Assembly (NCBI GenBank): GCA_029939785.1
Contig: JAOZSG010000230.1
Span: forward strand, 1-5,709
Length of the DNA: 5,709 nucleotides
Reading direction: 5' to 3'
Origin: Fidelibacterota bacterium
Lineage (GTDB): Bacteria; Fidelibacterota; UBA2242; JAFGTP01
A program made the translations under genes and the position numbers. Positions 1 through 4,820 of this stretch are shown piece by piece. Below the pieces are notes generated by a model, which was not told the origin of the DNA, searched no databases, and saw only the letters and a list, made by a program, of their open reading frames with translations. The stretch's first letter is position 1, and each line of letters begins with the position of its first letter.

Positions 1-555
1 CAAATCAATGATCTTTTATCAGGTAATACAATTGGAGATGCACATATACAGAATGTTCTTAAAACAAATCATCTTAATGTATATAATATTGAAAATTTTC
101 TTAGAACTACATTTATTGCAACTTCAAATTCAAAATCAAAATTAATCGATTTTTGTAACTACTTTCTTGAAAATTTGACCAAATTAAATTATTTACATTT
201 TAAAAATATTAAAAATGTGCCTGACTTTGGAGAATATATTGAGGCACTTGCTCAAAATGAAAATGAAGGAAGAGTAAATATAATGGTAAAATATCTACCG
301 GAAAAAAATGAATATCATGCAGTTTTTTTTCCAAAACTATATAGCCGTCCAACAATATATTTTCAGGATGAAAACAAAAGAGTAATTCTTGGAATGGCAA
401 TCAAGGAAGCACTTGGTAATATAATGACTTGTCGTCAACAGGATTATGAAAATGTAATTTCACATCCGGAGATCATAAAAAATGCTTACTCCGATACTTC
501 ATTGCCTAAGAAAACTTTAGTGGAATTAATTGAAAAATTGAAGAAATTTGAATAA
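1..555 (+). CDS. Hypothetical protein, C-terminal part (5' end outside window)
   Basis: The reading frame is open from the first base, and 184 codons precede the TAA at 553-555, so this is the C-terminal part of a longer protein. A TTG at 175 could be called a start, but the frame runs straight through it from upstream with similar composition and no ribosome binding site, so I reject it. I do not recognise the family. The visible part is soluble, with no membrane segment or signal peptide. It is rich in Asn, Lys, Ile and Glu. A helical first third (through FLRTTF and FCNYFLENL) is followed by a mixed strand/helix part containing VNIMVKYL, YHAVFFPKLY and PTIYFQDE, and a charged helix at the end (LVELIEKLKKFE). 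A single Cys-Arg-Gln-Gln stretch shows no metal-binding pattern. It converges on the serine tRNA genes and shares their terminator. Coding status is confident from the long open frame; the function is unknown. Confidence 0.75.
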   Translation, partial: QINDLLSGNTIGDAHIQNVLKTNHLNVYNIENFLRTTFIATSNSKSKLIDFCNYFLENLTKLNYLHFKNIKNVPDFGEYIEALAQNENEGRVNIMVKYLPEKNEYHAVFFPKLYSRPTIYFQDENKRVILGMAIKEALGNIMTCRQQDYENVISHPEIIKNAYSDTSLPKKTLVELIEKLKKFE

Positions 556-583
556 AAAAAAATCCGGTGATCCGGATTTTCTC
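554..583. terminator. Bidirectional intrinsic terminator
   Basis: A perfect 9-bp stem AAAATCCGG (559-567) pairs with CCGGATTTT (572-580) around the loop TGAT. It lies directly after the stop codon of the leftward hypothetical gene and 7 nt from the 3' end of tRNA-Ser(GCU). On the minus strand the hairpin runs into nine T residues (complement of 554-562), a textbook terminator for the tRNA unit. On the plus strand the tail is a weaker TTTTCTCTT. It probably stops transcription from both converging units. Confidence 0.85.
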
Positions 584-586
584 TTG

Positions 587-675
587 CGGAGAGACCGAGA
601 TTTGAACTCGGGATACCGGATAAACAGTATACTCGCTTAGCAGGCGAGCGCCTTCAGCCACTCGGCCACCTCTCC
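587..675 (-). tRNA. tRNA-Ser(GCU), reads AGC/AGU
   Basis: The reverse complement folds as a class II tRNA of 89 nt. The acceptor GGAGAGG pairs with TCTCTCC with one G-U at the inner end. The D arm has a 3-bp stem GCC/GGC around a GAGTGGCTGAA loop. The anticodon stem is CTCGC/GCGAG with loop CTGCTAA, giving anticodon GCT at 639-641. A long variable arm with an ATAC/GTAT stem is followed by the T arm CCGAG-TTCAAAT-CTCGG and discriminator G. The long variable arm and discriminator G are serine features. The genome continues CAA after the discriminator, so CCA is not encoded and must be added after transcription. It lies 28 nt downstream of tRNA-Ser(UGA) and is probably co-transcribed with it. 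Confidence 0.96.
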
Positions 676-703
676 ATGTTTCGTTAGAAACAAAATTTAA
701 TTG

Positions 704-787
704 CGGAGGTAGAAGGACTCGAACCCTCAAGGGCGTACACCCGGCGGTTTTCAAGACCGCTGTCTTACCAATTAGAACTATACCTCC
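704..787 (-). tRNA. tRNA-Ser(UGA), reads UCN codons, mainly UCA
   Basis: The reverse complement gives an 84-nt class II tRNA. The acceptor GGAGGTA pairs perfectly with TACCTCC. The anticodon stem is GCGGT/ACCGC with loop CTTGAAA, giving anticodon TGA at 751-753. The variable arm is 15 nt (C-GGGT-GTAC-GCCC-TT). The T arm is GAGGG-TTCGAGT-CCTTC with one G-U, and the discriminator is G. The anticodon loop and long variable arm match serine tRNAs. The D arm is odd: GTTC/AGAC supports only about three weak pairs, and its loop TAATTGGTA looks more like a class I tRNA than the usual serine GAGTGG type. CCA is not encoded. UGA here is the anticodon and pairs with the serine codon UCA, so this is not a stop-codon suppressor. 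Confidence 0.93.
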
Positions 788-808
788 ATTATACTCAATA
801 AGCCCGAA

Positions 809-838
809 AATATACCGCAAATTTACTGTTTAATGCAA
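809..838 (-). promoter_or_regulatory. Possible promoter of the serine tRNA pair
   Basis: On the minus strand a TTGCAT (complement of 833-838) lies 18 nt before TATATT (complement of 809-814), which ends 21 nt before the mature 5' end of tRNA-Ser(UGA). The -10 box is good (5 of 6 to TATAAT) and the -35 box is weak. A TAAATTTG matching the Bacteroidota -7 pattern overlaps the spacer but has no partner box at the right distance. The tRNAs need a promoter here, yet which boxes are used is inference. Confidence 0.4.
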
Positions 839-1088
839 GTGAAAAATTTAAAAAAATTATTCTTTATTATATTCGTTAAAATTCAGATGATCGTAAATCT
901 AAAAACAAATATAAACTGCCCACTAAACACACTAAAAAACGCTAAAAAATTTTATTTGTTGTTTTACTGCAATTTCAGGTTGACAAAATTAATTGCTAAC
1001 TAATTGTTAATTATCAATTGTCCTATTTGTCATTTGACTTCATCGTTATTTATTGTCCAATTGCTTTTTTTTCGCATTATTAACAAGA
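839..1088. other. AT-rich intergenic stretch without a recognisable gene
   Basis: Reading both strands I find no open frame of useful length and no protein similarity. The stretch around 985-1020 is low-complexity and made of overlapping AATTG/TTAATT words (for example ATTGCTAAC-TAATTG-TTAATT-ATC-AATTG) with many short imperfect inverted repeats. There is no G+C-rich hairpin and no clear promoter leading to a gene. It is best described as non-coding spacer or very old debris. Confidence 0.6.
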
Positions 1089-1089
1089 G

Positions 1090-1162
1090 AACCGCACCTA
1101 AAGGTACTTTAATACATTAGATAGCCCATTATTCTACAAACAGGAACCCACCTCTGGTGCTA
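1090..1162. repeat. Probable dispersed-repeat copy with two small hairpins
   Basis: Two short stem-loops lie about 40 nt apart. One is GCACC-TAAA-GGTAC (1094-1107; on the minus strand GTACC-TTTA-GGTGC, closed with one G-U). The other is CACC-TCT-GGTG (1149-1159). Between them is a TTCTACAAA stretch (1132-1140). From memory, this layout of a short palindrome around CCTAAAGG, an AT segment, TTCTACAAA and a second palindrome recurs in many copies between genes of Bacteroidota and Ignavibacteria. Only one copy is visible here, so repetition cannot be shown from this window. No protein is encoded. Confidence 0.45.
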
Positions 1163-1165
1163 AAA

Positions 1166-1179
1166 AAATCATATGATTT
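1166..1179. repeat. 14-bp perfect palindrome
   Basis: AAATCATATGATTT reads the same on both strands. It lies alone between two repeat-like segments, with no gene start nearby. It could be an operator-like site or chance in AT-rich DNA. Nothing downstream suggests a regulated gene. Confidence 0.3.
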
Positions 1180-1290
1180 GAATAAAGATTAAACAACAAG
1201 TTAAGCCTCTTATATTTTGAGAATTAACAGATATGATACTATTGCATCCTTCCGAAAATTTCTTCAGGCATTGGTAGATCCATATTTATT

Positions 1291-1346
1291 CACACTTTCA
1301 TAAAATAAACTTCGAACTCTGTCATCCTGAGACTGTCGAAGTGTGC
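1291..1346. repeat. Dispersed-repeat-like segment with nested inverted repeats
   Basis: The core at 1320-1341 reads TGTCATCCTGAGACTGTCGAAG. The words GTCATCCTGAG and GTCGAAG in this order form a motif that I recall as highly repeated between genes in Bacteroidota and Chlorobiota/Ignavibacteria genomes. Two inverted pairs enclose or overlap it: CACACTT (1291-1297) with AAGTGTG (1339-1345), and ACTTCGA (1309-1315) with TCGAAGT (1336-1342). Its edge lies 13 nt past the point where the relic gene on the minus strand ends, so it may have been inserted there or mark a deletion end. Its multi-copy nature is from memory. Confidence 0.5.
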
Positions 1347-1358
1347 TTGAAACTTTGT

Positions 1359-1562
1359 TTATCTGATTTTTGCTTCTTCACTTTGTTTTGATGTATGAAA
1401 AAATACTTGTACCATAAAAGATTGTCCGGTTATTATCTCAGGCAAGGAAAATACAGAGCATTCTACTAAATCTACCTGTTTTTGATTCGAAGTCATAATA
1501 TCCTGGTTTTTATATTTTCCAATTTCGTTAGAATTGAAATTTTCTCCAACATATCCCTGACA
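1359..1562 (-). pseudogene. Relic: C-terminal piece resembling the N-terminal module of TIR/caspase-like proteins
   Basis: On the minus strand this frame (open from 1604) gives a run starting GYVGENF and then, from the Met at 1494-1496, VDLVECSVFSLPEIITGQ followed by SFMVQVFFHTSKQSEEAK, and stops at TAA (1359-1361). The pattern V-x-C-S-V-F-x-x-P-x-x-x-x-G-x-S-F-x-V-Q-V-F-x-H, followed by an acidic/alanine helix, is one I associate with the N-terminal domain of bacterial TIR-like or caspase-like proteins. That family link is from memory and is not proven. The piece stops soon after the first helix would begin, and the DNA then enters the repeat segment ending at 1346. It lies in a different frame from, and directly downstream of, the FtsZ-like relic. 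I read it as the decayed C-terminal part of the same ancestral gene. It is too short to be functional. Confidence 0.45.
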
Positions 1563-1891
1563 TTTATGATTACTGCCTATTTGATTTCTGATAATGGAAG
1601 GCAGTTATTCCCTCTAAGAGAATTAATATTTGAGTTTACATTTTCAATAACAAAATCAATTTTAATTGTATTGTTTATGTTTTCAATTTCAATAATTTTT
1701 AAATCTTTACCAGCTGTAATATTTATTATTCCATGATTAACTATTAAATCCGATATCCCTTTTATTGCCGAATATAAAATACTGTCTGCAATACGAAACG
1801 CTTCTTTTAATCCGGTATTCCAATCAACTACATGAAACAACCTCTGATTAGAAATCACAATTATGTTATCCACGTTCTGTTTAAATTTATT
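1553..1891 (-). pseudogene. Relic of an FtsZ-like GTPase gene with internal deletion
   Basis: The minus-strand frame has 98 codons from a GTG at 1871-1873 to TAG at 1577-1579. Homology begins slightly upstream (KFKQNV, to 1891), just after another TAG. The first half matches the FtsZ interdomain region: VDNIIVISNQRL, then EAFRIADSIL and AIKGISDLIVNHGIIN, compared with the family's VDTLIVIPN, AF..AD.VL and GI.DLI..PGLIN. The text then jumps straight to ITAGKDLKIIEIENINNTI, which matches the family's C-terminal domain (VNITAGFDL...NTI). About 80 residues are missing in between, including the catalytic T7 loop NxDxxD. Beyond the TAG, AVIINV fits the family strand VTVIATG. The GTP-binding half with its glycine-rich signature is absent upstream. 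It cannot be a working GTPase. A short expressed protein is possible but unlikely. FtsZ-family identity is fairly sure; whether it came from the cell-division gene or an FtsZ-like paralogue is open. Confidence 0.7.
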
Positions 1892-1947
1892 CTATAAATG
1901 CAACTTGGATAATAATTGTAAATAATATAACTTTTCGAAGATTTTAG

Positions 1948-1975
1948 TACCTTTGAATTGAATATAAAAAAAGGA
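1948..1975 (+). promoter_or_regulatory. nagA promoter -7 box and ribosome binding site
   Basis: TACCTTTG at 1948-1955 matches the Bacteroidota -7 consensus TAnnTTTG exactly. It would start a transcript near 1962 with a leader of about 20 nt. No TTG lies at the usual distance upstream, so the -33 element is not seen. AAGGA at 1971-1975 lies 8 nt before the ATG at 1984 and fits a Shine-Dalgarno site, supporting that start. Confidence 0.5.
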
Positions 1976-1983
1976 TAATATAA

Positions 1984-3024
1984 ATGAGTACAATTTGCCT
2001 TTACAATGGCACCATTTTTACAGGAATTGCATTACTAGAAAAGACCTCAGTAATAATTCGTGACAACAAAATTGAAGATGTTCTCAGTAATAAACGATTT
2101 TCTAAAGAACCTATACCAGAAGACGCTGAAGTCTATGATATGAATGGTCATATAGTTTCTCCTGGTTTTATTGACACTCATATTCATGGATTACATGGAT
2201 ATGATACGAGCGATAATTCACCAGATTCGATTCTTAAAATGTCCGAAGCATTACTGGATTATGGTACTACCGGATTTTGTCCCACATTATATCCACAATC
2301 TGATGAAAATTTTATCAAAGGTATAAAAGCTGTAACTGATGCTATGGGCAAAGAAAAAGGTGCTGAAATTTTAGGCCATAATTTGGAAGGCCCTTTTATT
2401 TCCAGAGCAAAATTGGGAGTACTTAATCCAGATTACATGAGAGAAGTAGATTTGGATTTGATGGCAAAATACCATGCCGAAGCAAAAGGGAATATCAAAA
2501 TAATGACAGTAGCACCAGAATTAAAAAACATGCGCAAACTTGCTCTGTTTGGGACAAAAAATGGTATTGTTTTTTCTGCCGGTCATTCAAATGCATTATA
2601 TGAAAATATGGTTGAAGGTATGCAAACAGGAATTCTCCATTCTACACACTTTTTTAATGCAATGAGAAGATTACACCACAGAGATCCCGGCGTTGCCGGT
2701 GGAATCATGATTCATCCAAATATATCATGTGAACTTATTGCAGATGGACTTCATGTTCATCCGGCAATTATTAAACTATTACTTCGCGTTAAGCCAATTC
2801 ACAAAATAATCCTTGTTACAGATTCTCTTTGTCCAACCGGACAAAAAAGTGGGACACTTTACGCCAATAATGAAGAGGTTTATTTTAAAAAAGGTTTATT
2901 TATGAGAAAGTCTGATGATACAATTGCAGGATCAGCATTAACAATGATAAAAGGTGTAAAATATCTTGTTAGTATAGGTGTATCCATAGATGATGCTCTA
3001 CGAATGGCCTCCTGTAATCCTTAG
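1984..3024 (+). CDS. nagA: N-acetylglucosamine-6-phosphate deacetylase, C-terminally cut by a frameshift
   Basis: Removes the acetyl group from N-acetylglucosamine 6-phosphate, giving glucosamine 6-phosphate and acetate in cytosolic amino-sugar catabolism and cell-wall recycling. It is a member of the amidohydrolase superfamily. Visible marks, in order: PGFIDTHIHG with the HxH at residues 66-68; LEGPF with metal-ligand Glu135; SAGHSNA with His201; HSTHFFNAM with His222; the substrate-binding ADGLH with His257; and the catalytic Asp280 in LVTDS. These match Glu131, His195, His216, His251 and Asp273 of the E. coli enzyme. The ATG at 1984 has an AAGGA site 8 nt upstream. The frame ends early at residue 346 (MASCNP then TAG), while homologues run to about 380-390 residues. 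The missing tail is encoded out of frame just downstream. The tail completes the small beta domain, so activity is doubtful. No other sugar gene is adjacent. Confidence 0.93.
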   Translation: MSTICLYNGTIFTGIALLEKTSVIIRDNKIEDVLSNKRFSKEPIPEDAEVYDMNGHIVSPGFIDTHIHGLHGYDTSDNSPDSILKMSEALLDYGTTGFCPTLYPQSDENFIKGIKAVTDAMGKEKGAEILGHNLEGPFISRAKLGVLNPDYMREVDLDLMAKYHAEAKGNIKIMTVAPELKNMRKLALFGTKNGIVFSAGHSNALYENMVEGMQTGILHSTHFFNAMRRLHHRDPGVAGGIMIHPNISCELIADGLHVHPAIIKLLLRVKPIHKIILVTDSLCPTGQKSGTLYANNEEVYFKKGLFMRKSDDTIAGSALTMIKGVKYLVSIGVSIDDALRMASCNP

Positions 3025-3148
3025 TCGTCAGTTCGATAAAGGTTATATAATTCCAGGTAAACATGCAGATATCACTGTTTTTGATGAAAATTTTAAAATT
3101 AAAATGGTGATTGTTCAGGGAATAGTAAAACGAAATTATATATATTAA
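3022..3148 (+). pseudogene. nagA: Out-of-frame C-terminal remnant of nagA
   Basis: In the +1 frame from 3023 the DNA encodes 41 residues, beginning SRQFDKGYIIPGKHADITVF and ending at TAA (3146-3148). KG-x-I-x-PGK-x-AD-I-x-VFDENF is the standard C-terminal signature of the deacetylase family. Joined to the upstream frame, the protein would be 387 residues, a normal length. The gap between NP and KG is only 5 residues, where homologues have about 9, which suggests a small deletion and not only one extra base. The stop lies one base before the terminator hairpin, as expected for the original gene end. Confidence 0.85.
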
Positions 3149-3149
3149 A

Positions 3150-3190
3150 ATTCTGCTATAAATTATTCACTGAATAATTTATAGCAGAAT
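3150..3190. terminator. Bidirectional hairpin terminator between nagA and trxA
   Basis: The arms at 3150-3168 and 3172-3190 form a perfect 19-bp inverted repeat around the 3-nt loop ACT. It begins one base after the original nagA stop and ends 8 nt before the stop codon of the converging thioredoxin gene. The stem is AT-rich, and the minus-strand tail is TTTTAATATA. The plus-strand tail is AATATTTATT with no clean T run. Its position between two convergent genes supports a shared terminator role. Confidence 0.8.
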
Positions 3191-3198
3191 AATATTTA

Positions 3199-3513
3199 TT
3201 ATAAAACTTCACTCAGTTTTTTTATAATTTTCTTTTTAGGCTGAAGTCCTACAATCTGCATTTTAATTTCGCCATCCTTAAATACCAATAAAGTTGGAAT
3301 ACTTAAAACACCATATTTTGTAGCAACGTTCTGATGATCTTCAATATTTAATTTTCCAAATTTAACTTTTCCATCATACTCTACAGACAGTTCTTCTAAA
3401 ATAGGAGTAATTTTCAAACATGGCTGACACCATGTTGCCCAAAAATCAACAACTACCGGTATATCTGATTTTAATACTTCTTGTTCAAAACCGCTTTCAG
3501 TAAAATTTATCAT
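3199..3513 (-). CDS. trxA: Thioredoxin
   Basis: A 104-residue cytosolic dithiol-disulfide oxidoreductase that reduces protein disulfides with electrons from thioredoxin reductase. The whole single-domain thioredoxin fold is present at normal length. It shows VVVDFWATWCQPC with the buried Asp23 and active-site Cys29 and Cys32, then LNIEDH, and the cis-proline loop SIPTLLVFKDG with Pro73. There is no signal peptide, so it acts in the cytosol. The active site is WCQPC and not the usual WCGPC, and the residue after the second cysteine is Leu where Lys is typical. Both changes touch positions that tune redox potential and partner choice. The ATG has a GGAGG site 4 nt upstream. It follows the ABC permease by 85 nt on the same strand with its own likely promoter. 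The thioredoxin call is firm; the trxA symbol is the general family name, and the housekeeping copy may lie elsewhere. Confidence 0.93.
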   Translation of the reverse strand: MINFTESGFEQEVLKSDIPVVVDFWATWCQPCLKITPILEELSVEYDGKVKFGKLNIEDHQNVATKYGVLSIPTLLVFKDGEIKMQIVGLQPKKKIIKKLSEVL

Positions 3514-3565
3514 TTTTCCTCCAATGATTATTAATTAATTTTATTTTTTGATATAAATTCATCGT

Positions 3566-3596
3566 GAAAGTTACATCTTTGTACCCAATGAGTCAA
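3566..3596 (-). promoter_or_regulatory. Probable trxA promoter
   Basis: On the minus strand TTG (complement of 3594-3596, within TTGACT) is followed after exactly 20 nt by TAACTTTC (complement of 3566-3573). This fits the Bacteroidota pattern TTG-N19-21-TAnnTTTG with one mismatch in the last base. It would start a transcript about 45 nt before the thioredoxin ATG. It lies at the end of the permease gene, so trxA could be transcribed alone as well as by read-through. Confidence 0.55.
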
Positions 3597-3598
3597 CA

Positions 3599-4819
3599 TT
3601 ACACTTTAATCCATTTAATTATTTCCGGTAATGTTGGTCGTTTACCATAAAGTAATATTGCTGTCTTAAATATTTTACCTGCAATAATCATTGTTATGAT
3701 TACAGAAATTCCAAGCAACATAATTGTCCCAATAATTTGCCAAATATCAGGCATTTCTACTCCAATACGTAATATCATGAAAAATGGAGTCATTACCGGT
3801 ATAAAAGATAGAATAACTACAATTGTAGAGTTCGGATTTGAAATTACAAAAGATGATAGCATAATCGGTATAATTGTAACAATTGACAGAATTTGAGTAA
3901 CTTGTTGAGCATCCTGTTCAGAATCAAATATTGAACCTACTGCTGCATATATAGAAGAATAAAGTAAATACCCCAGAATAAAATATATCAAAAAGAATAC
4001 AATATCTGAATATGTTATTATATCTAATTGTTGATATTTTGATCCGATTAATCCAATTAACAGATAAAAAGTCAATTGTGTCAAACCAAGCAATCCCAGT
4101 CCAAGGATTTTCCCTATCATCATTTCCCGGGCTGTGATTGAAGATAGCAAAATTTCAACAAGTCTATTTGTACGTTCCTGCAAAACACTTCTTAATAAAA
4201 CCTGAGAAGTCATAAATATTGTAAAGAATAGCATCATTACAAAAATCAACGGAGTTAAATAAGATAGTATCTCATCACTAACTTCTTCATTTTTTCCTGG
4301 TTCAAATATTTTAAAATCCACATCTCTCAATAATTCATTAATTTTATCGGGATCAAGATTTTCTGCTATCATTCGTTCATGAGATACAATTTTATTTATA
4401 CTGTATTGTATCTCAGATTGATCTTTAAAATTATTTACATTATTGCAAAAATAATTTACTCTATTTTCTTTCATTAATTTTTCAGGTATAGCGAGATAAG
4501 CAGATATATAGGAAGAATCCAGTAAGGATTCAGCCTGTTTTATTTCATTGCGATTAAAGTGAAGTATTTGATATTTTGGATTTCCATTTTTTAGTCTATA
4601 TAAATCTGTAAGTGATTTTTCCAGTTTAAATCCTAAAAATCCTGTACTGTCAACTACTCCGACAATTTTACTTTCAGTATCCAAACCTGTAATAAACATA
4701 GATGGTATTATCATTGATCCAATCATAACCAATGGAACTAATAAGGTTGAAATGATAAACCATTTTGATTTGATTCTTGTAAGATATTCCCAGGTTGCTA
4801 CTTTTAATATACTTCCCAT
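3599..4819 (-). CDS. ABC-2 type exporter permease (NatB/YhaP-like)
   Basis: Membrane subunit of an ABC-2 family exporter (ABC2_membrane_3 type, COG1668), 406 residues. The N-terminus VATWEYLTRIKSKWF leads into the first membrane helix at about 21-43. A large extracytoplasmic domain follows (about 44-186), then a cluster of five or six helices near 188-208, 236-258, 272-292, 308-351 and 362-384. The cytoplasmic segment QERTNRLVEILLSSITAREM (about 214-233) is the typical ABC-2 coupling region. The C-terminal YGKRPTLPEIIKWIK is a family hallmark. The start is the ATG at 4817-4819, with AAGGA 8 nt upstream and only 1 nt after the ATPase stop. A longer TTG start at 4861 would overlap the ATPase by 41 nt and has no site. 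NatAB of Bacillus exports sodium; members of this family also export drugs or unknown compounds, so the substrate here is not known. Confidence 0.9.
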   Translation of the reverse strand: MGSILKVATWEYLTRIKSKWFIISTLLVPLVMIGSMIIPSMFITGLDTESKIVGVVDSTGFLGFKLEKSLTDLYRLKNGNPKYQILHFNRNEIKQAESLLDSSYISAYLAIPEKLMKENRVNYFCNNVNNFKDQSEIQYSINKIVSHERMIAENLDPDKINELLRDVDFKIFEPGKNEEVSDEILSYLTPLIFVMMLFFTIFMTSQVLLRSVLQERTNRLVEILLSSITAREMMIGKILGLGLLGLTQLTFYLLIGLIGSKYQQLDIITYSDIVFFLIYFILGYLLYSSIYAAVGSIFDSEQDAQQVTQILSIVTIIPIMLSSFVISNPNSTIVVILSFIPVMTPFFMILRIGVEMPDIWQIIGTIMLLGISVIITMIIAGKIFKTAILLYGKRPTLPEIIKWIKV

Positions 4820-4820
4820 T

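Noticed and set aside
175..177. TTG as start of the first gene
   Set aside because: The frame is open back to base 1, the TTG has no ribosome binding site, and it sits inside continuous coding text.
751..753. UGA in the second tRNA as a stop-codon suppressor or selenocysteine tRNA
   Set aside because: TGA is the anticodon itself and pairs with the UCA serine codon. A UGA-reading tRNA would have anticodon TCA, and the arm lengths are not those of tRNA-Sec.
506..820. Minus-strand open frame of 104 codons
   Set aside because: It runs through both serine tRNA genes and the terminator. Its residues are translated tRNA sequence, with no protein similarity or proper start.
985..1020. Short inverted AATTG/TTAATT words as an origin or CRISPR-like array
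   Set aside because: The units are not equally spaced, there are no spacers or repeats of constant length, and no DnaA box cluster is seen. Low complexity explains them.
1482..1736. Plus-strand open frame of 84 codons that looks hydrophobic
   Set aside because: It is the antisense shadow of the FtsZ-like relic. The minus strand carries the recognisable homology, and the Phe/Ile-rich text reflects AT-rich complement.
3016..3026. Programmed +1 frameshift in nagA at CCT-TAG
   Set aside because: There is no upstream Shine-Dalgarno-like stimulator or known slippery tetramer, this gene family is not known to recode, and the 4-residue shortfall points to a deletion. It cannot be fully excluded.
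3696..3896. Plus-strand 66-codon open frame, and similar ones at 209-400 (minus) and 5321-5521 (plus)
   Set aside because: Each lies wholly inside a well-supported gene on the other strand and shows no family similarity or ribosome binding site.
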